Positions 13,080 through 25,900 of a DNA stretch of 64,000 nucleotides are shown here, piece after piece (within the stretch, counting starts at the first letter, position 1; every line of letters starts with the position of its first letter). Both the position numbers and the translations under genes were made by a program. The stretch spans positions 105,090,410-105,154,409 of the forward strand of contig CM063284.1 in NCBI GenBank assembly GCA_032173965.1, given 5' to 3'. A model generated the notes under the pieces. The model searched no databases. It worked only from the letters and a program-made list of their open reading frames with translations, and was not told the DNA's origin. Source of the stretch: Sitta carolinensis (Eukaryota; Chordata; Aves; Passeriformes; Sittidae).

Positions 13080-14416
13080 TGTTGGTTTTTCACGGCCTGA
13101 TTTTGGTAGGGGGGCCACAGAAGTGGCTTCTGTGAGAAGCTGCTGGAAGCTTCCACTATGCCCAGAAAAGCCAATTCCTGATGGCTCTGAAGATGGACAC
13201 ACTGCTGGCCAAAACTGGGACAATGAGAGGGGTTGGTAATGCCTCTGTGATAACATATTTAAGAATAAAATCAAAACAACATCACACAGGATTTTGCTTC
13301 TAGTCAGAGAAGAGAAGGAGGTGAGAACAAGTGAGGAAAACTACGTGGAGACACCAAGGTCAGTGGAGAAGGAGGGGCAGGAGGTGCTCCAGGGGCCTGA
13401 GCTGAGATTCCCCTGCTGGCCGTGGTGGGACCATGGTGAGGCAGCTGTGCCCCTGCAGCCATGGGGATCCACGGGGGATGCACAGATCCATCCGCAGCCC
13501 ATGGGGATCCATGGGGGATGCAGAGATCCACCCGCAGCCTGTGGGGATCCACGGGGGATGCACAGATCCACCCGCAGCCCGTGGGGATCCACGGGGGATG
13601 CAGAGATCCACCCGCAGCCCATGGGGATCCATGGGGGATGCATAGATCCACCCACAGCCCGTGGGGATCCACGGGGGATGCACAGATCCACCTGCAGCCC
13701 GTGGGGATCCACGGGGATGCACAGATCCACCCGCAGCCCATGGGGATCCACGGGGGATGCACAGATCCACCCACAGCCCGTGTGGGAGGTGCTCATGCTG
13801 GAGCAGTGGATGCCTGGAGGAGGCTGTGATCCAGTGGAGGCCCGGTGGAGAGAGGGCCTTGCTTCCAGGCTGGAGCAGCCTGTCCTTGGAGGAGCGCACT
13901 CCTGGAAGAGTGACCCACGCCGCAGCAGTTTGGGGAGCACCGTGTGCCCGTGGGAGGGACTCACGTTACAGCAGGTACGGTAGGACTGCTGCCGGTGAGA
14001 GTGGACCCATTCTGGAGAAGTTCACGGAGAACTGTCTGCCGTGGGAGGGACCCCATGGCCTCACAGGAGAAGGACTCTCTCCCAGAGCAGCGGAAGAAAA
14101 TCTCGGTGATGAACTGACCCAACCCCCCCTGCCCTGTCTCCTGCTCAGTCGGTGGGAAGGAGGGAGGGGCTGGGGGGAAAGAAGGTGTTTTAAGGGCTTG
14201 TTTTACTTCTCATTATCCTCCTCAAGATTTATTAGTAATAAATTCACTTTGCAACTTTAAGTTGAGCCTGTTTTGCCCTTGAAGTGTTTTCTCCCAGTCC
14301 TTATCTCATGAACCCTTCATTAATATTTTTCCTCTCCTCTACCCAGCTGTGGCAGGAGAGGGTGAGTGAGCAGCTCTTGTGGGTGCCTGGTGCTAGGCCA
14401 GTGTCAAACCACAACG
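13080..14416 (+). mobile_element. Avian ERVL-like LTR with internal minisatellite
   Basis: The sequence opens with TGTTGGTTTT and closes with the AAACCACAAC(G) terminus seen in a widespread class of bird LTRs; the last base has drifted from CA to CG. Inside are landmarks I recognise from that class: the GTGAGAAGCTGCTGGAAGCT block (13131-13150), the TCTGTGATAACATATTTAAG block (13244-13263), which holds a TATA-like motif, an AATAAA signal near 14237, and the GGCAGGAGAGGGTGAGTGAG block near the 3' end (14351-14370). An integrase remnant ends just upstream, so this is most likely the 3' LTR of a truncated provirus. At 1337 bp it is enlarged by a 319-bp tandem array. No target duplication is visible because the 5' part is lost. 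Confidence 0.8.
13461..13779. repeat. 40-bp minisatellite, 8 copies
   Basis: Eight head-to-tail units start at 13461, 13501, 13541, 13581, 13621, 13661, 13701 and 13740. Seven are 40 bp and the seventh is 39 bp, lacking one G. Each unit begins RTGGGGATCC and ends GCAGCCC or a one-base variant. Units differ at a few positions only, for instance CACAGATCC versus CAGAGATCC, which alternates in the first four units and suggests growth by two-unit steps. Because 40 is not a multiple of three, the array keeps several frames open on both strands. Those long frames are not genes. Confidence 0.97.
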
Positions 14417-17400
14417 CTCTTACAGTCAGAACATACATAAAAAATCACAGCACCAGCAACTTTCATTTGTGCACTTTCTGTCGCTGAGTTTGGGCATTTT
14501 TGCCTTCTATTTAAAGTGAGAATTACAACTGAGATTTTCCCCAAGACATTTAAAGGAATTAAGATCTGCATTCCTGAGAGAGAGCAGCATGATGTGGATC
14601 TCTGCATTCTCCAGGTAACTCCAAAAGTCCCATTAGCTTCTGTTGACTACACCACAGTAATGCTGGAGACTTAGAAGAGAACATCTCTTGATCGTCACCC
14701 ATCATTTAGCACAGAGGCTGAACATATGCTTCCATTGTCTGTGCTTGTCCCAGTTGCTCCTTCTTTAGGGTTGATCTTCTGCGGCAAAGGGGGAAAATGC
14801 CTGCAGTGAGACCAGATTTCTGAAGCTGTGTAGTATCTACATTACACAGACAGTAGATTCCCTTGGAGACCTTCAAGGAATTCTTCTCACAGACAAGGCA
14901 GGAAACCTGTCACTTGCTCCAAAACTGCTTCACTATGCACCTGGCATTTCAAAACAAGTCCACTGCTCAGGTTCAGCAGTCTGGATCCCACACAATGTTT
15001 CTTTGGTTTAGTGGTTTTGTTTTGTTTTCATCTTATTTTGGGCAGTGTTGCAGAGAACCCTCTTTGGAGACCAAGTTTCCAAAGTTAGGCATGATTTCAA
15101 TCATGGGACTCCCAGGGCTCAATTAAATAAAACAAACAGATGTTTCAAGTTTTGAAATGAGTGTAACAGCATAAATAAGAGAGTGATAATACTGACAAAC
15201 TCTAGCTTAATCTAAATATTAGTGGTCAACTTTTTGTACTACAGATACCAGATCATTTTTCTCAAAGTCTAGTTGAAAAATCTTGTTCTTGAATTTACCT
15301 GTTTTATTTGTTGGATCCCAAAATGATGCAGAGTAAACAAATATCTTGAAAGCACATCTTTATTTCTGCTTTTACTCAAAACTGACTCTTCGCCTAGCAC
15401 AGAGTACATGCCAGTTTAGATAACAAGGTTTAAGGGTAAGATCCTTCTTTTTGCTTTCCCTCCATTCAATGCCCAACAAAATTGTCAATTATTTGTAGGT
15501 GTTTCCTAAGAATCAGTATTTAGGTAAAGAAGACTCAGGGCTCGAAGACAGCAAGTAAGCTATACTTCATTTTGGCATTTATTCCAATTATGTTGTTGAC
15601 CTTGGAGGCCATACATTTGGGTTTTGAAACACCTCTAACACCTCCAAGGCTTGTGTGAAGGAAGCCCTTGGAGCCCACCAGTGACCAAGGGCTTTGTTGC
15701 TGTCAGTCCAACGAGGTACAAGACATAATACTAGTGAAAAATATTTGGCATGGGTTTATTATTACAAAAATGCCATCAAATTTGGAAAAGAAAATTATAT
15801 ATACTTGGGGAAACCACTCATTTGCATATGTATTCAGATGTTCAGTGGAGCTTGCAAAGTCTCCATTTTGAGTGATAGACCCTTGAAATAGCACTAATGA
15901 AAACACTTCTGTTCTATATTTCCTGTGTGTACTTTAATTTCATTTACAAAAATGAAGGCTTGATTGTGTATCTTCCTCTGCCATTTGGTAGCCTGCCATC
16001 AAAACTCTAAGTGACATGACACACAATAGATTTATGCACCATGAAGCAGACACAGTAGGGGTCTGGATTATTTGTGTTTTATTTCCAGTTAAACAATACA
16101 CAGGGGGCCGTCACACTAACAAGGTATATAATGATTGACTTGCTCAGCCACTCTGAGACCTGTACTCTGATACAACTGAAATCTCAGTAAACAGGAAATT
16201 TACATTTGAACAGCTGTTTATTTTGAAATGCTGTGCTCTAGCCGCTTCCTTTTCTGAACAGTACATATGGTTCATCCTTATTTAATTGAAAAAAGAATAA
16301 AATCATTTGTTGAAATTGAGTCATAGTTGTACAATTAAAGCTTTTAAAGTGAGGTTTTGCTTTGTACATTTCACACTTCTTTTTATCATGTCATTTGCCC
16401 TTTGATATTCAGTTTGCAGACAATCCTTAGCAAAGTACCTCTGAACTCTATAATGCTGCAACTCTCTTTTATTGGAGGCAACATAACACAAAAAACATAA
16501 ATATGGTCATCCTTGTCAAAAATCCACAGAATAATTTATCAATCATATTACTTTATGAGCACAATAAACCTCAGGCTCACAGCCCCATAATGGTATGTGT
16601 GGTCCTCTATCTCATACAAGAACCATGAGAAGAGGAAGTCTCTGCAATGATCATCCCTGAAGCTTGGTTGTAAGAGTTTCAGGTGCAGCAATACTGCCTG
16701 CAGCCCTCTCCAAACTGTTCTAGAACAGACTCAGGTATGTGTAATCTCAGCCTCTCCCACTCTAACAGACTGCATAAACAATCAGTAAAACCAGTAAAAA
16801 TTAGAAATAAGTTATATACATTTAAAGCAAAGCAACAATTTCATCTTTTAGCTGTGAGAAAGGTTGATCCAGCTAAATAATTTTTATACTCAAATTCTGA
16901 GGCATAAAGTCCTATTTTGTAAGTATTAGTTTTCGTGCAGTACAATTTTAATTCCTTAGACAGTAGGGGTAGTCTTCTTGCTACTGGATCACACCACAGT
17001 TTGGATCAGTTTGGAAGGCACCAGATATTTGTTCTATATTGAGGGCTTTTATCAATCTTAAAGTTGGTGTCCTGGGCTAGAAATGATGGAGGATATGCAT
17101 TTTCAGAGCTACCATGATCTTTTTGGAAAAGACATCTTACGCAACTTCAGCCCACAGAACAGGAGCCAGTGCCCACACCACAAAAGTTTTAACTCCATAT
17201 GTACATGAGCTCTTTGCAATTTCAGTAAATATAACAGGCTTTCAAACTTGAAAATTCTGTCATTTTACTATGCCCCACAGGTTTTAGCCAAACAATGGGA
17301 CTCTGTGAAAAATGACCACTCAACTACTGAGCATTTGGCAAGTGAGGAGGCACAGGGCAAAATCCTCAGCCATGACAAATTCTTGACTTATATCAGCTGA

Positions 17401-20400
17401 TGCTCTGGCAGCACAAGTCTCCAAGTAAAGCAGCCACACTAGACAAAGCGGAGAGATATTTTCCACTCTTGCACAACAAAATGAGGCCCAGCAATCAGCT
17501 TCTCATCTCTTAAAATTCTTTGAATCCAAACAGTCTCCTGGACAAAGAGTTCAGGTTTGTTTGTCCCTGAGCAGTGATCTTTGTCTTGTATCTTTGAAAT
17601 TACATTAGAATATGTGGGTAATAAATCATTTGCTTCATGTGAGACAAACAGCATTCATTGAAATTCACTGGCAGCAATTGAAAAAATTTACCTGCAACAG
17701 GCAACTGGTCTAAATCTTTTGGGTGAGCTTTCCTGGGCGTAGACATGTAGGTCTCTATCACCCAACGCTAAGCAGGAAAAGATCACTGTCCACTGTCTGG
17801 TTCTACACCAACAAAAACTGGAGAAGGAGGCATGAAGAAAATTGGAAAAGGTAAAACTGGGTACACAAGATTTCCTCTTTTGAATCTGACAGAGCTTTAA
17901 CCCACTGATCTTTGTCTTAGTAGTGGATGTTTCTATTATAGGGGGAACACTCAGGCAGAATATAAAACTTCTCTAAGAGCAGGTAGTTTTACCTTGGATG
18001 GCACTGACCATGCCTGTAAGCTGTTTTCTGCTTACTTAACTATTTGTCTTACCATAACATTGCTTACATTTTACTTTGATAAAAAAATGTAAGTTTTGTT
18101 TAAAGGCAGTGCTTACTATCTTCTCTATATCAGCCACGTAACACATCCTCTTCTTCAGACAGGCTGCAGATAAACAAGGTCCCACTTTCCTTAAAAACAG
18201 TTTGCCACATGTGAGCAATATATAGGCAACCTATGACAGTTGTGAAGTAGCAGCAGAAATCCCCTCACATTTTGTTGGGAGGACAACCTTACCTTCACTA
18301 ATTTTGTTGCTGTTGTTTTGTTTTAATATTTCCCTATATTTCAAGGTGGCCAGTGGAGGGGTTGGCAGCACATTCCCCCTTTCCATGATCAAGCTGCCCT
18401 TTCAATGCTCCCAGTCCATAACAGAGGTCTTGACATTCAGCAATGTTCTGCACTGGCAGTTTTGCTGCCTGACGCACAAAATTAGGTTTGGCTTGTCTTG
18501 CAGTAAAGCATATATTCATGATCCACAATTCACCTCAAAGGCCACAGCCAAACTAGCAGTGGCAGATTCAGGAGCTGTCATGATTAAATCATTTTCAAAG
18601 ACAGAAGAAACCAGAAACAAGCTTATTGCTTGACGAAGGAGTAACAGGAAATAAGTAGCTGTAGATTGGAATGTCCTAAGGTCTCTGTGTCTGTATCAGT
18701 ACTAGCAAATAAAACTGTGACCACGTGCTTGCCCCCTTTGTCTACACTTCATTTCCTTCAAACAAGATCACCTCAAAGAGGTGCATCTTCCTCCTGTGCT
18801 CTTGTCCATCCCTCCCTTGGCACCTGCAACTCAGCTCTGCAGCCCTCATGAGGTTGTGCCTATGGTCCCCAGATCTGAGGCATGGTCCAGCTCCTGTGGG
18901 GCTGGGAGGCAGTGGGGACCCCTGCCCTAGAGCGAAAGAGAGCTGTGGGATGTTCAGCACACACCCTTCAAATTTCTGGGGGCACCACGGGGAGAATGGC
19001 CTTATAACGCAGAGCCTCAATGTATGGACTGGGATACAGGACAGTGCTGCTGCATATTTTCATGTTCTGCATCCATACTTACAGGAACAGCTGTGCTGTA
19101 TTTTATAGGAGAGCTGAAAGCTTTATCCCGCTGAGAGATACCCTTAAGGCTTCTCCTTTTCTTTTCCTATTATCTACACAAAAAGCAAGAAAAGAGCTAT
19201 TTTCTTTAGTTTATCACCTGAATATCAGGGAATGAAAAATAACCTGGAAGCCTGTACTCAGATTTGTCAGATGAATGAAGTATTTGCTCTCACCAAAACT
19301 CAGGAACGCTCATCCACACCTTCCAGTGAGCCCTTGTCTTAAAACTAGGAAAAATGCCTTACAGATTTCTTCCCAGAGATGTGTGGAAGGAAGGATCTTT
19401 TCCTTTTTTTTCTGTACTTGCATTGCTAAAACTAACATCAAGGAAAATAGTTTTGTGTGTTTGCAGTTTCTTGGACAGATAAATGAAGTCTGACTTACCT
19501 GACTTGCCTTTGAGTTCTGAACAAATTGTTCCCTATGTCACTTTCCATTATGAATATCTTGAGATGTTTGTTTGGTTTCTCCCTGGCTTGAAAATTAGAA
19601 AAGTAATATAAAAGGAAAAGCATACTTGTTCAAGCCATCCTTTAATCAACTCCACACAAAAATTGCTTCCCTAAGTAATTTAAATAGCAGCACTGCAATT
19701 CTTATATACCTTTAGATACCGAATTTAATCAAACAGAATCTAGTTAGTGTGTAAAAATACTTCTAAAATAGTCTTTAATGACTGGGGACTTACAGGAATA
19801 TCTTTGGGAACACACAGATGTAACAAAGCAAATAATTTCAAGAAACACTGGAGAGCTACCCAAACTCAGAGCTTGTTCAAATGCTACACAGTTTTGTTAT
19901 CTTCAGGGAAAATCAGCCTTCAGGTCCTGCTCTGAGTAACACCTCTATTTCAGTGGAGTGCAGCCACACACTCAGATCCCACTGAAGTCAACAGCATTCA
20001 AAAAATACTGGCCTGTGGGTATGTGACTCAGTGCTGTCCAGAACAGGTGTGAGTTTCATTTGTGTTTAAAAGCATTGCCTGAGAGAGGGTTTAAATGAAC
20101 ACTGTCAGCTCAGTCAGTAGCCACTGTGAACCAAACTGCAGCATCAGTTTCTAAGAATTCCCTGTTCCTGTATACTCCTCAAAAACGTTAAAGAAATGAA
20201 GTGGTGTTTAAGTCTGCTTATATAGAGCCCTCACCTTCATGTTATATTCTGGGAAAGCATAAAACATATGCTTTCATCCAAGGCCTCCATTTATTCCCCT
20301 TTAAAAATTATTAGTTCCATAATTATCAATTTTCCTTGTTACTTTTATATTTGTGCCTGGTTGAATTCCAAATGTCTGAATCAATACATTTTTATCTTTC

Positions 20401-22111
20401 AACCACAGAAGACATGTAATGGAGCAAAGGTCATGCCACTAAAACTTGTCTCTGCATGCCAAGGTAACTGCTCAAATCTTGCATTACTGGTACAGTGGCT
20501 AAAATGTTTCTAGCTATCAAACTAGTTCAGACATCTTTGACTTGTCCCTATTCAGTAACTAAGTATTACTGTGGTACTTTACAAATGGGAAGTGAAGTCC
20601 AAGGATTCAATGCAATGGATGTCTCAATTATTTACCCCAGCCTTCAAAGAAAAACAATACAGAGCAGGGATTTAGGGTCCTATTTCTGTCAGGAGTCTTA
20701 TCTCTTCACATCAGCTTCTCAGGGAAGTGAACAGTATATTTATATTTAGTCCACACTAATCTAAATTTACCTCATAGCCTCCTAACACTGGGAGCTTGCA
20801 TATAGTTTAAGAGTCTGTCACAAAGGTTATCTGAAACCTCATTCACTTTTTCATAGATAAAGCTCTCCTAGCGGATGCGGCTTTGACATAAAGCAGGCAA
20901 AAATTTCAGATATGCTTTCCCAAGTGTTAGTGAAAGATGCTTGAAACTTTGCTACCAGAAGCACAGGCTTGCTTCAGAGCTGCAAATCAGGAGCAATCTC
21001 ATTACCCCTGCTGTTATTGTTCTCCTTCCTTGCAGTGGGGTGACAGGTGCAAAATCAATGTGAGTCCAAACATACACCCATCCCTTTTTCTAGTAACCCT
21101 CAAAACTGGATTGCAATTCAGTTGCAGCTGAACTCTCCTGTGATGTAGTACATACAAAAGTATAAAGCAAATGATCTTTATAGTCTGGAAAACTACAAGA
21201 AGGCTGAGGTTCTCAAATTATATTGTTCTGTCCAGACTGAGACATGTCCAGAGCTCCAGAGAATGATGAACTCTCTCTTATGAATAAAAACATCTACATC
21301 AAAATTCACAGGCAGCTGATCCCAAAGTCAAAATAATTTCCAAATGTCTTGGTCACTATATAACTTGCTGCTCTGTTCTCTCCTTAAGCCTGTGTGTGTG
21401 TGTGTGCATGGACATATTTGTGTTTGGATATAATGCCAATTCTGTTCACTCCAGTCACCAAGTAATAATTGCATCAGAACAGTTAGAACAGCCTTGCCCT
21501 TTGTATTTCAGAAATGCTGTTGTCCATGTACTTAGTTGGCCACTATGCTTCAAGTCATTGCCTGAGGGTCTTTTCTATACTACAAGATTATTGATCAATG
21601 CAGTGATGGTATTGGCCATGCTAAAGTACTTAGCAGGGATGATCATGCAAAAGTTCCTTTCTTCCAACCTATTCAGACAGAAGAAAAACTAAATATAAAC
21701 TGAACTTTTTAAGGCTCCATTGAATGTTTGTCCAAGTGTGAGGAGAAAATTCAAGTCAATTCCACTATCTCTCAAGCACTCCTTAGAGTTCATTAAAATT
21801 GGAAAAAAAAAAAACTTCTAATAGATATAACCATCACTTAGAAAGGACGAAAGTGTCCTTATAAGCTAATAAGACTGTAAAACATCACATGGGGAATCAT
21901 GGACTCTGCTTTTCTTAGCTTGTTTCCTAGAGATGGCTAGTCATAGGAAATAAATAGAAAAAATGGCATTAATCTGTTGTTATATTTTACCCACAAGCCT
22001 ATTTACTCTAATATTTTCTTACTGCAAGAGCTGTAAAATGAAGACGTTTATGGCTTGTACGAATCTCAATAAGAATTATGATTCATCTCTAGAACAAATA
22101 TTTGGACATTA

Positions 22112-22112
<1 letters not shown>
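14417..22112. other. Intergenic sequence, no gene seen
   Basis: About 7.7 kb without a recognisable gene or repeat. Open frames are at most 127 codons, and none resembles a known protein. Simple-sequence content is minor, such as a short (TG)n near 21390. Confidence 0.5.

Positions 22113-22154
<42 letters not shown>
22113..22154. repeat. Poly(A) run of 42 nt
   Basis: Uninterrupted A-run on the plus strand. No retrogene is recognisable just upstream, so it is not evidently a retroposition tail. Confidence 0.97.
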
Positions 22155-22156
<2 letters not shown>

Positions 22157-23959
22157 AAAGTTCAAGAAATGATGCCTGCCTTAATATAGATCCTTTTGTG
22201 AAGAGTACTGTCCCTACCTCCATCAGTGACTGACTCAGCTCACCTTTTTACTCTGAGCAATCAACAGACCACTGGCTCCTTTTCCACATTTTCCTGACAC
22301 ATGTAATGTATAGTGTTGTAAGGCTTCTTCACATTGGTTAATTAAATTTTTCTTGGTCTATAGTCTGGCACTGAGACCTACAGGCATGGACTAGCCCTGT
22401 CCATGCTTTTGAACTCTCCTAGGCTTCAAGAGGCCAAACTGCCTTTGGAGAATTACAAGCTCCTGAATCACTCTGAGTTGGCTGCAAGCTGTTATTTTCT
22501 GTGGGTCACAAGTGTGCCATTCGTGGGCTGTTGCAGAAATAACAGTACAGACAACCAGGTGCCTGTGCCCTGGGGCCTTCCCTGTCACCACTTAATTTCC
22601 TGGCATAGATGTAGCCATTTGCTCAGCCTAGCATTGCCCAAGTTCATCATCTTTTCATACCTCTGAAAATCAGATAAGGTTTCTAACAGCTAATGCTGTA
22701 CTCTGCAGTGGCTCGGCTTTTTTTGTGTTTCTGCTGACATTCCCTAAGTTTAAAAGTTATTAAGGATTTTTTGAATAAGACAAACACTGGAGAAGAGACA
22801 TCACACCTCACAGATCTGACACCATGCTTCCAGTTCACACAGCTTTCTGCCCATGAAGAAGGGGCTATCAGTGCTATTACATGGGATTTATTTCTCAGTT
22901 GCAGTAATATTGCATTATCAAAAAACCCCTACGGAAATAAGAGAAGGACACACACACACAAGGAGTCTTAACAACTGTTGTGAGAAATCTGGAAGTGTAA
23001 ACATTAAAATAAGACACCTGATTTAAACCTCTAATAAAGCTGAAAAGCAGTTTTGGAAAGAAATGGCTAGGTTGTGAGAAAGCATTAGATGACTAAGGGT
23101 GTCCTTTCTAATGGAAGTGAAATATCATGCTTTTAATGGAGAAAAAAAACTTCTTTTAATTAGAAAATGACAGTGACACTCATCATAAATAAAGTGCCTG
23201 GATTAGCAAGTAATTTGTTACTAATGCATCATCAGATCAATAAAGATTCAAAACAAATGTACTTCAGACTTTTGCAGGATAATAGCAAAAATTTTCAACT
23301 TGCTGAGAAATCATGTAACTCCTACTTCTAACTAGATATATTTGAGATGATTGCATATAGATACAGATGAAGATATAGAGATATACATTATATAGTTATA
23401 GTTATAAATGTAAATATAGATATAGATTATATAGATGTGCATATGTGTATCTGAGGTGCTGCATATCTATTCTGCTTTATTTCCTACATGCAACTCTACA
23501 AATAAAATTATTTTTTTTCAAATATCGCTGGTTCAGTGTTGACCTTCATCATTATTATTCTGTCATTCATAAGAACTCTATTCAGAGTTTTCTTCAGTAC
23601 ACATTTTCCTGTTAATTCACAGCACCTATTGATGCAGGAAGCACTTCATAATTTCTTACTCATTGACTCACTATTTAAGTTAATACATTGTTTAGTAAGC
23701 TTAATATTTTTAAGTTCTAAGGACCTCCTAAATATAAATGAGTATATTATAGGCTCTGCACTAAGGAGATGGCACTCTGGGAAAAATATTAATGGGTCCC
23801 ACAGAAAATAACTTTAATGTATTATGAGTGGACAATTTAAATTTTGAAAGGAAATAGAAAAAAACTAATGAGTAATATTGAGCCTAACATTAAAAAGCAA
23901 GCTTTTGTCACCAAGCATTATAATGGCCACAGCATTATCAGAAGTATCAGAAGTTACAA
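22155..23959. other. Intergenic sequence
   Basis: No gene seen. An AT-rich patch of TATAGATATAGA-type low complexity lies at about 23340-23440. Confidence 0.5.
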
Positions 23960-24633
23960 CTTTATTGCAAAACTCTATCCCAGTTACAAACACTCCAAAT
24001 TACAATCTTTTCCACTCTTTCTAACAATTTTGAACTCATATCTCTCTCTTTCCATTTTTCATAAAATCACAGAACATTTTTACTCACCCATGCTCCATAT
24101 CTTGGAGTACCGCATTAGTAGTACATCTAATACCTTTCACCATAAATCAGCTTTGCATTTCCATTTGATTTGCTGGCCAGCTTTGAAGATTTCTCTCTCT
24201 GACTTGACAAATTACTATCAAGCATCTTGGCTCCTCAGTTTACCTTGTTCCTATGTCCAGATCACAAGCACAGATACACCCTTCTGCTCTTCAGTGTCTT
24301 CTGCTCCCTCTTTCTCTCTCTTCTCTTATCACATGCTCATGAAGTTCTCCAAACCTTGTGTCTCCCCACTCACACTTATTTTTTTCCCATCTTCCCACTG
24401 CAAGACATGTCCCACTTCTGTTTCCTCTCTTCCTCCTCTCCCCAGCCTGGGAAACATCCTTCACTCTGAATTCCTTCCCTTCTCCCTTTCTCCTTCAGTT
24501 CTACAGTTCTACTACATCCATTAAAAAAAAAAAAAACAAAAAAACAACAACTTCTGTGCTTCCATACTTCAATTGAATTCCAAGATTTTGAGCTGACATC
24601 TTACCACCACCCTCAATTAGTCCTTCAGTCAAA

Positions 24634-24676
24634 TTTTCCTTTTCCTTTTCCTTTTCCTTTTCCCTTTTTCTTTTCC
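24634..24676. repeat. (TTTTCC)n microsatellite
   Basis: About five hexamer copies, followed by degenerate CTTTTC sequence. Confidence 0.9.
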
Positions 24677-25011
24677 CACCCATATGGTTCTCCTTGACAA
24701 GAGAATTATCAGGTTTTTCAGAATTCCTTCCCTTCTGCAGAACATGCAGGACATATATTCATTCTAAGCAGACAAATGTCTTATGTGCTTCTTTCAAGCT
24801 TGTCTTTTAATCTCATTGGCACTCTTCCACTCCCTCTTTAGTATCTCTATTTCTCAATTTCCTCAAGATGCTCCACCTCACAATATAAATGTCCTTTTAA
24901 AAATAAACCGCCTTTGACTCCACTCTCCTCTCTACCAACCACCCCACCCACTTTTTTTGTCTGCAAATGTATTCTGGAGCTTTTCCAGTTAAGCTCAGTC
25001 TTAAGCCTTCT

Positions 25012-25013
25012 TT

Positions 25014-25045
<32 letters not shown>

Positions 25046-25051
25046 TTTTTT
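25012..25051. repeat. Interrupted poly(T) tract
   Basis: About 40 nt of T with a single C at 25026. Confidence 0.95.
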
Positions 25052-25900
25052 ATCTAACTTCTTCCCTTTGCCCTCCTGTGAAGAAGACATTTTCTTCAAA
25101 GTTCCTCACAAATCATTCTTCCCAAAACCCAGAACTGACACCCCTTGTCACCCTCTCCAATCTGCCTGCAAGACTCCTTGTAAATCTGCTCTCCATGGAC
25201 TTTGACTCATCTGTCTTGACTCTCTTCTTTTCCCTTTAACCGCACTGCAACGTACATTTCAAAGGACTTTTCTCATTCTTCGCTCCTTTTCCACAGAAGC
25301 CTTCTACACCTGGGCTCTGTCTCTGTTTCTTTTCATGTTGTCTCCAGATAATTCATTTACAGATAATTATGCAAATAATTAAATTCCAGATAATCTCATC
25401 TGCAAAATAAATAAATAATGTACCTGCTCCATGTTTCAGCCATCTGCTTAAGAGTGGCACAGTCAGAGCAGGGCTCTTCATCTTTCCCTCCATCATGTTC
25501 CTTTTTCTGTCACTATGGAAATACCACTATCTTGCCTCTTCTGCAGCTCCTCAGGTCCATGGCCTTGGCATAGCCTTTTGCTGAATTCCCAATTGATTCT
25601 TACTCCATCTTTTTACTTTACAGTTATACACTTTTATTCTCATTCATAACATAAAACACTCCTCCAGGCTCTCACCATCTCCCATCTCAACTAACATCAT
25701 CTTCTACAAATTTGCCAAATATAACATCGCTACCTATTTCCATTCATTACATTACAGTGATGAAAAGTTTCTTAGCCTTTTGCTCCAAGCATGTGATTTC
25801 ACTTTTCACAGCCTTCCCCCTCTTCATTCACACCAAACATCAGCTTCTTGTCTTCATTCTTCACAGCTTGTCTCCACAGTATTTATCGTCTTTCTTATAC

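Larger units (their letters stand above)
23960..25900. other. Pyrimidine-rich, strand-asymmetric tract
   Basis: By eye, the plus strand is strongly enriched in C and T and poor in G over about 1.9 kb. It includes CT-rich stretches at 24280-24500, a TTTTCC repeat and a long interrupted T-run. The frame at 23844-24524 is open mainly because purine-poor sequence rarely forms stop codons. I recognise no protein or transposon in it. Confidence 0.6.

Noticed and set aside
13461..13779. CRISPR-like regular repeats
   Set aside because: The units are contiguous without spacers, and the genome is vertebrate. It is a minisatellite inside an LTR.
13294..13983. Long open frames on both strands (229, 207, 199, 179 and 156 codons)
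   Set aside because: They run through the 40-bp tandem array. Because 40 is not divisible by three, the repeat cycles through frames, and it lacks stops in several of them. The proteins are repeats of one translated unit and not a family.
23844..24524. 226-codon open frame
   Set aside because: Lies in purine-poor sequence where stop codons are rare. It is rich in Ser, Leu, Phe and Pro with no recognisable domain, splice structure or homology.
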